From an uncultured Lachnospiraceae bacterium (lineage in GTDB: Bacteria; Bacillota; Clostridia; Lachnospirales; Lachnospiraceae): 8,674 nucleotides of DNA. Numbering within the stretch: position 1 is the stretch's first letter; every line of letters begins with the position of its first letter. A program made the position numbers and the translations under genes. Location of the stretch: assembly GCA_946406305.1 (NCBI GenBank), contig CAMJKC010000069.1, positions 1-8,674 of the forward strand, in the 5' to 3' direction. Positions 1-7,167 of the stretch are shown in pieces. The notes beneath the pieces are model-generated. The model saw only the letters and a list, made by a program, of their open reading frames with translations, ran no database searches and had not been told where the DNA came from.

Positions 1-550
1 CTTTTGTTTGTGCAGCTTTATTTATTCTGTCTAAAACCTCAGGCATAAGTTCTCTTGAAGTTAAAAACTCTTTTTGATTTTTATCCTTTGACAAATCAAA
101 AAATAATTTTTCTCCAATTCTAACTACTTCCTTAGCAGAATTTTCATTTTTATAACAGAGAACTCTTATCTCATCAGAAGCTTCTATTGTTTTTCTCAAT
201 ATGTATTTATCTATTATAATATTACAGTAATCATTTATATTGGCTGATGTCGCAGCAGTGTTGATTATATCTATAAAAAACTCATTTGTAAGTTCTGCTT
301 CATTTTTTCCTTTTTGTATCATCTTACTTCTAACTGTTATAAGGTCAACATTTACTAAATCATTTTGTAATTCTATTATACAGTTATACATAAATCTAAA
401 TATGTCTGAATAAAATGCAATAGGTGGGAGTATCGCTATCACTTTATCAATGACACTACTCACACTCAACATACAACCTATGACGGCTCTTTCTGCTTCT
501 ATATCATAGGGTTCTCTTTTATCTAACCCTTGCTCAAAATCTGTAGCCAT
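1..550 (-). CDS. dnaB: Replicative DNA helicase DnaB, N-terminal part (cut by the left edge)
   Basis: The frame opens with ATG at 550 and runs to the window edge without a stop, giving 183 codons of a protein that is usually about 440-450 residues. Near residue 18 the segment EAERAVIGCML matches the DnaB N-terminal signature (EAEQSVLGAML in relatives). The next roughly 100 residues have the helical pattern of the N-terminal dimerisation domain that contacts primase. The RecA-like ATPase core with its Walker motifs lies outside the window. In the cell DnaB is the hexameric helicase that unwinds DNA ahead of the replication fork. The ATG is 2 bases after the rplI stop, with GGAGG 7 bases upstream inside rplI, so start and coupling are well supported. 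Identity is near certain; nothing can be said about the missing C-terminus, including whether an intein is present. Confidence 0.95.
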   Translation of the reverse strand, partial: MATDFEQGLDKREPYDIEAERAVIGCMLSVSSVIDKVIAILPPIAFYSDIFRFMYNCIIELQNDLVNVDLITVRSKMIQKGKNEAELTNEFFIDIINTAATSANINDYCNIIIDKYILRKTIEASDEIRVLCYKNENSAKEVVRIGEKLFFDLSKDKNQKEFLTSRELMPEVLDRINKAAQTK

Positions 551-552
551 TG

Positions 553-999
553 CTATTCCTCCACAACTCTAAGCGACAAAGTTGCCTCTACCTCCCTATG
601 TAATTTAATTTTTACACTATACACTCCTATATTTTTTATAGCCTCATCTATATCAATCTTCTTTTTTTCCACATCTACATTAAAACTTGACTTTATTGCC
701 TCTGATATCTCCTTCGCTGTTACAGAGCCAAATGTTTTTCCATTATTTCCAGCTTTTATTTTTAAAGTTATTTCTTTACTCTCTATTATGCCTTTTTCTC
801 TTAATGCATTATCGTATTTTTCTTTTTCAACTTTTTCTTCATTTTTTAATTTTAATTTTAGATCATTCAAATTTGAAGCAGTTGCCTCTACTGCCAATCC
901 TTTTTTTATCAACATATTTCTTGCATAACCATCACTAACTTCAATTATCTCTGACCTCTTTCCTAATTTTTTTATATCACTAAGCAATACAACTTTCAT
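553..999 (-). CDS. rplI: 50S ribosomal protein L9
   Basis: This 148-residue protein has the usual L9 length (147-149). The N-terminal 23S rRNA-binding domain shows the family pattern: MKVVLLSDIKKLGK at the start, then EVSDGYARNMLIKKGLAVEAT at about residues 20-40. A Lys/Glu-rich connecting helix follows (about 45-75), then the C-terminal globular domain (about 80-148) with KAGNNGKTFGSVTAKEI. L9 binds the base of the L1 stalk of the large subunit and helps maintain reading frame. The ATG at 999 abuts the gdpP stop codon at 1000-1002 with no gap, and its ribosome binding site lies inside gdpP. It sits between gdpP and dnaB, the classical Bacillota order. It appears intact. Confidence 0.98.
   Translation of the reverse strand: MKVVLLSDIKKLGKRSEIIEVSDGYARNMLIKKGLAVEATASNLNDLKLKLKNEEKVEKEKYDNALREKGIIESKEITLKIKAGNNGKTFGSVTAKEISEAIKSSFNVDVEKKKIDIDEAIKNIGVYSVKIKLHREVEATLSLRVVEE
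558..562 (-). promoter_or_regulatory. Ribosome binding site of dnaB
   Basis: A full GGAGG lies 7 bases before the dnaB ATG at 550 and inside the last codons of rplI. It fixes the dnaB start and implies that translation of the two genes is coupled. Confidence 0.85.
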
Positions 1000-3042
1000 C
1001 TAAATTATCTCCTTTTTCTCTATCATATCATCAATAAGTTTTTTTATTTTTTCTTTTACTTCATCTTCATTCTCTGCTTCTATTCTCGCCCCTGCTTGGC
1101 TTCTATGTCCTCCACCACCAATACCCTCCATCAACACCTGGACATTTACTTCATCTATTGACCTACTTGATATTGAATATTCATTTTTATCTTTATATAT
1201 CACTATGCTCGCTTTTATATTTTTTATATCTATTAACTCGTTAGCAATTTTTGATGCGATGACTTGTTTGTCTATACCCTGTATATCTTTAACTACTGCT
1301 ATTGCAAAACTATTTTTATAATACTCACAAGACATTATTGTCTGATTTTTTATTTCCTCTTCTTTTATATCAGATCTTAATAACTTTCTTACTTTATCTG
1401 TATCGGCACCAGATTTTTTTAAGAAACTCGCAGCCTCAAATGTCTTTGAGGTCGTATGGTATGTAAAGTTTAATGTATCAAGCATAATTCCTGCAAGCAT
1501 TGCATCCGCTTCAAGTGGTTTTAATTTTATTCCATCATCAAAAAACTTAACCATTTCACAAACTAGCTCACTTGCAGATGATGCACTTGGCTCTATATAA
1601 GACATAAGTGTATTTTTTAAAGTACTCGTTTGTATTCTGTGGTGGTCAAATATTACTATTGAATCAGTTAATTCTACAATTCTTTTTTCATCTGATATTT
1701 TAGGTGTATTGTGGTCAACCATAACTAATAGAGTATCCGAATTTACAAGTGAAACTGCTGTATCCCCATCTATAAACATATCCTCTGGATAATTATCATT
1801 ATTTTTATATTTTTCTCTAAATTCGCTAACATCTTGTGTCGTTGTATTTTGAACGATATGAACTTTTTTACCTGCAAATTTAGTCATTACATAAATCCCT
1901 ATACTTGCTCCCATAGAATCAAGGTCTCCATTTTGATGTCCCATAATTAAAACCCTATCTCTTGATTCTAAAATTTCTCTAAATAGAGAAGCTTTGACTC
2001 TTGCTCTAACTCTTGCACTACTATTTGTAGAAGCACTTTTCCCTCCGTAGAAAAATACCTCTTGTCCTTTTTTTACTACAGCTTGGTCACCACCACGACC
2101 GAGTGCCATATCTATAGCTTGCCTTGCTAAGTCATTGTTAGTTTCAATACTCTTTCCTTCATAACCCACACCTATACTGAGTGTCAAAGGAAGGTTGTCA
2201 TTATTTATAATATCTTTTGTATCATCAAGAATAGAAAACCTATCTTTTAACATTTCTTCTATACCTTTTTTATCTGTCACAAAGAAGTATTTGTCTTTTT
2301 CAAGTTTCTTTAATATTCCACCATTATTTGAAACATACCTCGTAAGTTTTCTTTCCATCATAGCAATTAGAAGAGCGGCTTTTGAATCTTCAATATTCTC
2401 TCTTCCTTCTTCATAATTATCTATATAGATAAACCCTATCACTGTCTTTTCATTTTCATAATTCTCTTTTAATGTGAAAAATTCTGTCTTGTCCTCAAAA
2501 TAAATAAATAAAAATCTATCATCTGGGTTCATAAAAACTGTATCGCTTATCCCTTCAATGTCTATCCCTTTTACACTTCTTATATGAAGGTTAAATTTTT
2601 TTTCTTTATATGAAATTAATATATTTACTTTTTCATTTTTTAATGCATTAAACAACTCTTTTGGCAAGTCACTAAAAAGCTGTGTCACATTTTTCTTTAC
2701 TGAAAACTTTTCATCAATAGATAAAAATTTATCATTGGCCCATAAAATCTGTCCATCGATATTACATATTATATATGGTATGCCTACTTCTTTCAAAAAC
2801 TTTGTATGAAGTGAAGTATTTTTTGATACATAATTAAGTAATGCCCTTTTAAAATTATTTTTTCTACTGATGAATAAATAAATTGAAAAGCCAATTATTA
2901 TACAAGTAAATAAAAATAGAATTCTTTCTGCCTCAAAAGAAATATAAAAAATAACTGTATTAACCATTATCAATAATACAGATATAATAATCGGCCAAAA
3001 CAAATATATATTTATATTACCTTTTCCATTTTTGTTTTTCAA
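1000..3042 (-). CDS. gdpP: Membrane-bound cyclic-di-AMP phosphodiesterase (GdpP/YybT family)
   Basis: This 680-residue protein has the full GdpP layout; the B. subtilis protein is about 659 residues. Two membrane helices lie at about 11-34 and 40-58. A degenerate PAS domain spans about 78-190 and a degenerate GGDEF domain about 195-330, in which no GGDEF motif is visible. A DHH domain spans about 363-560 and a DHHA1 domain about 590-675. Catalytic metal-binding motifs are all present: MGHQNGDLDSMG (His369, Asp373, Asp375), VMVDHN (Asp443), FDHHR (466-468), MLDTLNF (Asp522) and GGGGHRSQAGA (642-652). The family hydrolyses c-di-AMP to pApA at the cytoplasmic face and so controls osmotic, potassium and cell-wall homeostasis. 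The start is TTG at 3042, with AGGAG 6 bases upstream; the next Met is residue 26, inside the first membrane helix, so it is a poor alternative. The gene lies 19 bases after capA and abuts rplI. The usual Bacillota upstream neighbour (YybS/DUF2232) is not seen here. Confidence 0.95.
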   Translation of the reverse strand: MKNKNGKGNINIYLFWPIIISVLLIMVNTVIFYISFEAERILFLFTCIIIGFSIYLFISRKNNFKRALLNYVSKNTSLHTKFLKEVGIPYIICNIDGQILWANDKFLSIDEKFSVKKNVTQLFSDLPKELFNALKNEKVNILISYKEKKFNLHIRSVKGIDIEGISDTVFMNPDDRFLFIYFEDKTEFFTLKENYENEKTVIGFIYIDNYEEGRENIEDSKAALLIAMMERKLTRYVSNNGGILKKLEKDKYFFVTDKKGIEEMLKDRFSILDDTKDIINNDNLPLTLSIGVGYEGKSIETNNDLARQAIDMALGRGGDQAVVKKGQEVFFYGGKSASTNSSARVRARVKASLFREILESRDRVLIMGHQNGDLDSMGASIGIYVMTKFAGKKVHIVQNTTTQDVSEFREKYKNNDNYPEDMFIDGDTAVSLVNSDTLLVMVDHNTPKISDEKRIVELTDSIVIFDHHRIQTSTLKNTLMSYIEPSASSASELVCEMVKFFDDGIKLKPLEADAMLAGIMLDTLNFTYHTTSKTFEAASFLKKSGADTDKVRKLLRSDIKEEEIKNQTIMSCEYYKNSFAIAVVKDIQGIDKQVIASKIANELIDIKNIKASIVIYKDKNEYSISSRSIDEVNVQVLMEGIGGGGHRSQAGARIEAENEDEVKEKIKKLIDDMIEKKEII
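1009..1014 (-). promoter_or_regulatory. Ribosome binding site of rplI
   Basis: AAGGAG lies 9 bases before the rplI ATG at 999 and overlaps the last codons of gdpP. The two genes are therefore likely translationally coupled. Confidence 0.85.
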
Positions 3043-3048
3043 AATAAA

Positions 3049-3053
3049 CTCCT
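3049..3053 (-). promoter_or_regulatory. Ribosome binding site supporting the TTG start of gdpP
   Basis: AGGAG sits 6 bases before the TTG codon at 3042-3040, in the 19-base gap after capA. No ATG or GTG start is available near this site, so it decides for the TTG start. Confidence 0.8.
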
Positions 3054-3061
3054 ATTTTAAT

Positions 3062-4423
3062 TTAACTCTTATTCTCAGATGCTGTTGATATGTTTATTTT
3101 TTCTACTAAATTCCCTTTCTCATCAATTGTACAGGTTGGACTACTTGCTAATATTTTATTCATAACATTATCTATTTCACTCTGTCTCCAATATGTTTTA
3201 GCTTTTCTAAAACCTGATACTCCAGGTATTAATTTTATCTCAACTCTCCCTTTTGGATAAAAATCTGAATATATATAATCAACTGTCAACATAGCTGTAT
3301 CAGTCCAAGTACTTCCAAATATGAAATTACCTAAACTATATATTATAGGTTTTGATTTATAAAATTCTATATTTTGTAATACATGTGGGTGTGCACCTAT
3401 AACTAAATCAGCACCTGCATTTATTACACTTCTTGCCGCAACCTGTTGTGTCTTATTCGCTACTTCTTCTTTCTCTACTCCCCAATGAAAATAAACTATC
3501 ACTTTGTCTGCTATTTTTTTCAACTGCCTAACACTTTTGTTTACATTTGTTAAATTGTATCCATTATTAACTCCACCAACATCCCCTTCTGCAAACCACC
3601 TCGTATATGGAACAACACCTGTCGCAGCAACAAAGCCATAATTCACACCATTTATATTTACAACATAACCATTATTTGCTTCTGCAAGATTATGTCCGCC
3701 ACCTATATACTTAATACCATTTTCATCCAAAACTTTTAATGTGTCATAAAAGGCATCTATTCCATAGTCCATACTGTGATTATTCGCAACTGAAACCAAA
3801 TTAACTCTCATATCTTTTAAAAGCTCAACCATAGATGGGCTTGCCCTAAATGTCCACTGTTTGTTTTCTGCTTCACCTCTATCGCTTAATACACATTCAA
3901 GATTCCCTACAAAAAAGTCTGATTCCTCTATAGTCTTTTTATAAGTAGGACTAATTATATTATCTACTCCTAACTCTTCATTATATGCATTCACTATTGA
4001 ATCACTAAAACACATATCTCCTACAAATACTAATCTATCTGTGTGATATATTATCTCTCCTGTTTTCTCATCTATTCTTTCATAGCCTTTATCTTCAACT
4101 TCACTCAAAGTTGCAGTATCAGTCAAATAAAAATCAAAATTTTCAATTTGGCTTTTAGTAGATATACTTTCTTCTACATTGAGGTTTTCAGTTTCTTCAA
4201 TTGTTTCTTCTTTTATATCTGTTTCTGTTTCTTTTTCTGTTTCTTTTTTTGTTTCTATGTTTTCATAACTCTCTTCATATAGATTAGGGATTATATCATT
4301 TAAATAACTATAATTTACTCTCTCAACTTTTTTATCACAACCAAAAGAAAAAAGCAAAAAAAGCACACATATTGTTATCAATATCCCCTTTATTCTCTTT
4401 TTCATATTTTGATTATTAAACAT
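3062..4423 (-). CDS. CapA-family (metallophosphatase-fold) lipoprotein
   Basis: This 453-residue protein begins with a charged N-terminus and a hydrophobic stretch (about 12-28) ending in Cys29 (FSFGC). It is therefore probably a lipoprotein anchored outside the membrane, although the lipobox is not canonical. Residues about 56-86 are a Glu/Thr/Lys-rich low-complexity linker. From about residue 130 the CapA domain shows its motifs in order: VFVGDMCFSD (133-141), FVGNLECVLSDRG (171-183), SVANNHSMDYG (211-221), YFHWGVEKE (311-319) and GADLVIGAHPHVLQN (337-351), then IYSLGNFIFGS. CapA/PgsA relatives take part in poly-gamma-glutamate synthesis or export, but no capB or capC partner is nearby, so the substrate here is unknown. 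The annotated ATG at 4423 has no clear ribosome binding site; a second ATG at 4405 (residue 7) is equally possible, and the signal sequence fits either. The gene follows potD after 10 bases. Confidence 0.88.
   Translation of the reverse strand: MFNNQNMKKRIKGILITICVLFLLFSFGCDKKVERVNYSYLNDIIPNLYEESYENIETKKETEKETETDIKEETIEETENLNVEESISTKSQIENFDFYLTDTATLSEVEDKGYERIDEKTGEIIYHTDRLVFVGDMCFSDSIVNAYNEELGVDNIISPTYKKTIEESDFFVGNLECVLSDRGEAENKQWTFRASPSMVELLKDMRVNLVSVANNHSMDYGIDAFYDTLKVLDENGIKYIGGGHNLAEANNGYVVNINGVNYGFVAATGVVPYTRWFAEGDVGGVNNGYNLTNVNKSVRQLKKIADKVIVYFHWGVEKEEVANKTQQVAARSVINAGADLVIGAHPHVLQNIEFYKSKPIIYSLGNFIFGSTWTDTAMLTVDYIYSDFYPKGRVEIKLIPGVSGFRKAKTYWRQSEIDNVMNKILASSPTCTIDEKGNLVEKINISTASENKS
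4200..4258 (-). repeat. Short imperfect tandem repeat inside the capA-like gene
   Basis: On the coding strand the sequence alternates GAAACA and GAAAAA-like units. They encode KETEKETETD and similar blocks at about residues 56-75. The tract lies in the linker between the lipid anchor and the catalytic domain, so unit number could vary between strains without harming the fold. Confidence 0.6.
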
Positions 4424-4433
4424 AAAAAAATAT

Positions 4434-5498
4434 TTATTTTCCCTTTATAACTTTCCATCTATCGCCATATAGCTTTTCAACATCTTCACCAAGGTATTTA
4501 AAAACTTCATTATTTGAAGAAGTATAATCTAATAATATATCGCCTTTTAAAATGTATTCATCTTCCAACATATCTTTAGCTTTTTTATTTGGAGTCTCAT
4601 ATGTTATATATTTAGCATTTAAAACTGCTATGTCTTCTCTACACATAAAATCTATCCACTTATGTGCATTCTCTACATTCTTACTATTTTTTGCAATAAC
4701 CCATCCGTCAAGCCATTCATTTGTCCCTTCGCGAGGAAGAACATATTTGAATTCATATCCACTATCTTCTGATTCGCCTTGTATATACAAAACTTCTCCA
4801 CTGTATATAACTCCTATTGCCGCTTCCCCAGCAATCATTTTATCTCTAACTTGGTCAACAACATAAGCCTGAACTATAGGTTTTTGCTCTACTAAGTCTT
4901 TTGTAGCTATATCAAGTTCACTACTATTACCTGTATTCATTGAAAATCCATTTTTCTTAAGTGCTACCATAAATGCATCTCTTACACTATCTTGCATTAA
5001 AATTTCATCGGCATAAATAGGATTAAAAAGATCACTCCACCTTTCTGGGTATGGTAATTGTTTTTCGTCAAGAATAGTTTTGTTATACAAAATTCCTACA
5101 GTTCCCCTCATATATGGAACGGCATATTTTTCACCATCTTTTATGCTGCTTAATATATTTATTTGCTTTTCATCAATGTTTTTATAATACTCAAGTTCAT
5201 CTATATTGATTTCTAAAAGCAAATCATTTTGTATCATTTTATCTATCATATACTCAGATGGGCAAATTACATCATACTCTGCTGCCCCCCTTTCTATTAT
5301 AGGATACATTTCTTCGTTTGTCTCAAACATATCATAGACAACTTTAATTCCTGTTTCATCTTCAAACATATCAATAACTGTAGGATCAATATACTCACCC
5401 CAGTTATAAACATACACTACATTGTCATTTTTTATACCACAAGACACAGTTAAAAGTATGCTAAATAGCATAATCATTCCTAAAAACTTTTTAAACAT
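4434..5498 (-). CDS. potD: Spermidine/putrescine-binding lipoprotein PotD
   Basis: This 354-residue protein is the usual length for PotD-type solute-binding proteins (about 350). A signal sequence with Cys20 (LLTVSCG) indicates a lipoprotein facing the outside. The mature part starts VVYVYNWGEYIDPTVID (about 27-43), the family signature, with the Trp/Tyr pair that packs on the polyamine. Further ligand-site-like motifs are YDVICPSEYMID (about 75-86), MRGTVGILYNK (130-140), MQDSVRDAF (168-176) and EWLDGWVIAK (261-270), which supplies the Trp and Asp typical of the site. In the PotABCD system it delivers polyamines to an ABC transporter, but no potA, potB or potC is visible within 3 kb upstream. 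It may therefore serve a distant transporter or act as a sensor. The ATG at 5498 has AAAGGA 10 bases upstream and a good promoter 33 bases before it. It appears to be the first gene of the unit that continues to dnaB. Confidence 0.93.
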   Translation of the reverse strand: MFKKFLGMIMLFSILLTVSCGIKNDNVVYVYNWGEYIDPTVIDMFEDETGIKVVYDMFETNEEMYPIIERGAAEYDVICPSEYMIDKMIQNDLLLEINIDELEYYKNIDEKQINILSSIKDGEKYAVPYMRGTVGILYNKTILDEKQLPYPERWSDLFNPIYADEILMQDSVRDAFMVALKKNGFSMNTGNSSELDIATKDLVEQKPIVQAYVVDQVRDKMIAGEAAIGVIYSGEVLYIQGESEDSGYEFKYVLPREGTNEWLDGWVIAKNSKNVENAHKWIDFMCREDIAVLNAKYITYETPNKKAKDMLEDEYILKGDILLDYTSSNNEVFKYLGEDVEKLYGDRWKVIKGK

Positions 5499-5508
5499 TT
5501 TTACACTT

Positions 5509-5514
5509 TCCTTT
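5509..5514 (-). promoter_or_regulatory. Ribosome binding site of potD
   Basis: AAAGGA lies 10 bases before the potD ATG at 5498, in the short leader downstream of the proposed promoter. Confidence 0.65.
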
Positions 5515-5530
5515 CATATTTTAATTAATA

Positions 5531-5559
5531 ATTATACATTGAATTAAAATAATAATCAA
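5531..5559 (-). promoter_or_regulatory. Sigma-A type promoter for the potD-capA-gdpP-rplI-dnaB unit
   Basis: On the minus strand TTGATT (5559-5554) is followed by exactly 17 bases and then a perfect TATAAT (5536-5531). Transcription would begin near 5524, leaving a leader of about 25 bases before the potD ATG. That is too short for a riboswitch. Because the region is AT-rich, chance matches are possible. The optimal spacing, the perfect -10 box and the place just before the first gene after a terminator support it. Confidence 0.65.
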
Positions 5560-5713
5560 TATGATACTTTTATAAAAATATACTAATAATTTGCACATAA
5601 TTTTACTTCTCTGTGTAAAACACCCAATTAAATTAGCCCACACAAAATAAAAAATGGTGTTATTTCACTACCACTCTTGAACCTTTACCTGTTATACTAT
5701 CTCTATAAACTAA

Positions 5714-5747
5714 AAAAACGAAGTGATTTTTATTAAACTTCGTTTTT
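5714..5747 (-). terminator. Rho-independent terminator ending the accessory operon
   Basis: A perfect 11-bp stem pairs 5714-5724 with 5737-5747 around a 12-base loop. On the minus strand the second arm reads ACTTCGTTTTT and is extended by two more T, giving a run of seven T. On the plus strand the hairpin ends in five T followed by A, so it could act both ways but is stronger leftward. It lies about 150 bases after the stop of the 282-residue gene and about 215 bases before the potD start, so it separates the two units. Confidence 0.85.
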
Positions 5748-5896
5748 AAATTGCTTGTATTAAAAAGATTAGTCCCAAATAATTTCTTCGGTATAATCAA
5801 ATATCACATCATCTTCCTCTTTTTATAATTATAAATCAACTAATCCTCTTATTGCTTTTATTCACCTATATTATGAACTATTATTCCCTTCTACTT

Positions 5897-6745
5897 TTAT
5901 ATCATATCTTTTTGTTTTCTCTTTATTATCTTTCTCATAACAATAGCAACAATTAATGCAAAGAATATTATTAAAAATACAAATCCATAATGTTTCATTT
6001 TGTATTCCATTGAAAATATATCTTCATAATTCGCTGCTCTTATTGCATCTATTTTATATTGTGGCAATAATCCTCTTTCTTCTATATAATCAACCATTCG
6101 CTCATCACTATAATACCAATCTAAATGTGATTCTAAATACTTCTCAGGATTCTTAACAACATCACTTGTCCATATACCATCTTCATTTTTATATGGTACT
6201 ATTCCTTCTATTCGTTTCCATCTTCCTCCATAAGTATAATCACAAAAGCCATACTCTATTAGCATTTTATCTTTATCAAATATTATATCTCCATATCCAC
6301 TTGTTAAATATATACTGTTCAAATCGTTACCTATCGAATATTTCTTATATTCTTCTTTTTTTGAATCTTTATATTTTATATCTACATCATAAAATGACTT
6401 AACAGTATCAATATTAGTTGGTATGACTATTTTTACACGACCAACTGTTGCATCTATAATTCTTGGAAGTTCTATAGTTTCTTCTATCCTTTCATCAAGA
6501 ATATCAGATTCTACAATTATATTTAATATTGATTTTGACCAACGTCTTGCTGGTCCTGCTTGTATTACTAAATAATATGTATCTGTATTCTTATCAAATT
6601 CAATATAACTACCAGATACAGCACTATTACCTGTAGAACCATTTGCTCTTTCATCTATACTTAAATATGCCTCTACAATTTGTCTATCTAAAAATCCACC
6701 ATCTGTAGCATTTTCTTTATTCCAATCTATTCCATATTTTATCAT
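5897..6745 (-). CDS. Unrecognised protein with a C-terminal membrane helix
   Basis: I do not recognise this 282-residue protein. Residues 1 to about 250 look like a soluble, mostly beta-rich domain with many Tyr, Asp and Lys (for example YYLVIQAGPARRW and YGFCDYTYGGRWKR). A hydrophobic segment at about 253-269 (GFVFLIIFFALIVAIV) follows. The tail RKIIKRKQK is strongly basic and should stay in the cytoplasm. There is no N-terminal signal peptide, so the protein is either tail-anchored facing the cytoplasm or has unusual export. The start is well supported: AAAGGAG lies 10 bases before the ATG at 6745, and that ATG overlaps the stop of the preceding small gene as TAATG, which implies translational coupling. 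It is the last gene before the terminator at 5714-5747. The product could be the partner of the membrane-anchored protein encoded upstream, but that is inference only. Confidence 0.75.
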   Translation of the reverse strand: MIKYGIDWNKENATDGGFLDRQIVEAYLSIDERANGSTGNSAVSGSYIEFDKNTDTYYLVIQAGPARRWSKSILNIIVESDILDERIEETIELPRIIDATVGRVKIVIPTNIDTVKSFYDVDIKYKDSKKEEYKKYSIGNDLNSIYLTSGYGDIIFDKDKMLIEYGFCDYTYGGRWKRIEGIVPYKNEDGIWTSDVVKNPEKYLESHLDWYYSDERMVDYIEERGLLPQYKIDAIRAANYEDIFSMEYKMKHYGFVFLIIFFALIVAIVMRKIIKRKQKDMI

Positions 6746-6961
6746 TACTCTATATCTCCTTTCATTCGTTCATTTTCATCAAAAGAATTAAAATTTATAT
6801 TCTTTTTTGGTAAGATGTTTCTATATACTACTTTCCAATCATTAATTGATTCTTTACAAAACAATACAAAATCATCTTCATCAATTACGTAAAATCCAAT
6901 ATTTAATTCTTTTTGTTATTATTAAATTCTCATATAAATATTTTGCTATTTCTACCACCAT
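6745..6961 (-). pseudogene. Small gene of about 71 codons broken by a one-base frameshift
   Basis: An ATG at 6961 opens a frame reading MVVEIAKYLYENLIITK that closes at 6881. A second frame is open from 6915 to its stop at 6745-6747 and encodes about 56 residues (starting QKELNIGFYVIDEDDFVLF and ending ENERMKGDIE). Removing one A from the A5 run near 6912 joins them into one natural-looking 71-residue protein in which ENLIITKELNIGFYV reads through. The distance from ATG to stop is 217 bases, one more than a multiple of three, which agrees with a single inserted base. The stop overlaps the next start as TAATG. The acidic, small, helix-plus-strand product has no recognisable family. The break may be a real mutation, a sequencing error in a short A run, or less likely programmed slippage. 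The start overlaps the end of the preceding frame by 10 bases and has no strong ribosome binding site. Confidence 0.55.
6756..6762 (-). promoter_or_regulatory. Ribosome binding site of the 282-residue protein
   Basis: AAAGGAG lies 10 bases before the ATG at 6745, within the last codons of the preceding small gene. It fixes this start and shows that the preceding frame was read up to its stop. Confidence 0.8.
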
Positions 6962-7167
6962 TTATTTACCCATATATTTTCTAATATATCTGACTTCATT
7001 TTTTCAATTGCTTTTATTATTGCATTAACTTCCTTTGAATACATTTTATAATTTCTCATATTGCCAATATAATTTTTATATTTACTTTGCAAATTGTTAT
7101 AAATACTATCATTATAAAGAGTTCCTACTCTATTACTTATATTTTTTAATAACTCACATATTATTTC
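6952..7167 (-). pseudogene. Probable out-of-frame C-terminus of the membrane-anchored protein
   Basis: Straight after the stop of the large upstream gene, another minus-strand frame is open for 71 codons to a TAG at 6952-6954, with no usable ATG, GTG or TTG near its beginning. It encodes a Lys/Asn/Ile-rich, helical sequence (ICELLKNISNRVGTLYND and so on, ending WVNKWW). Adding one A to the AAA run at 7164-7166 fuses the two frames as FVKKIICELLKN. The intact protein would then be about 70 residues longer and would end within the start of the next gene. The alternative is a decayed separate gene that lost its start. Confidence is moderate because the region is AT-rich, but 71 codons without a stop and with protein-like composition is more than chance would usually give here. 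Confidence 0.5.

Larger units (their letters stand above)
5499..5896. other. Intergenic region of about 400 bases between the two transcription units
   Basis: It contains the potD ribosome binding site, the promoter and the terminator listed separately. The rest is AT-rich, and no RNA gene or known riboswitch is recognisable. Short open stretches on the minus strand (up to 46 codons) have a TTG start at best and run through the terminator hairpin, so they are not called genes. Confidence 0.6.

Noticed and set aside
530..928. A 132-residue plus-strand reading frame opposite rplI
   Set aside because: It is a Phe/Ser-rich shadow of the well-supported rplI gene on the other strand, with no ribosome binding site.
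5499..5640. A possible riboswitch or leader RNA before potD
   Set aside because: The proposed promoter leaves a leader of only about 25 bases, and no known riboswitch core is visible upstream.
5677..5698. A plus-strand promoter with TTGAAC and TATACT
   Set aside because: The spacing is only 10 bases, too short for a sigma-A promoter, and no plus-strand gene follows.
5660..5800. A 46-codon minus-strand frame with a TTG start (LIIPKKLFG to SRVVVK)
   Set aside because: It reads straight through the terminator hairpin, has no ribosome binding site, and a frame of this length is expected about once by chance in AT-rich sequence of this size.
5769..5822. A short acidic frame ending DYTEEIIWD that looks like a protein C-terminus
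   Set aside because: It is only 17 codons between two stops with no start, too short to distinguish from chance; it could be a gene remnant but this cannot be supported.
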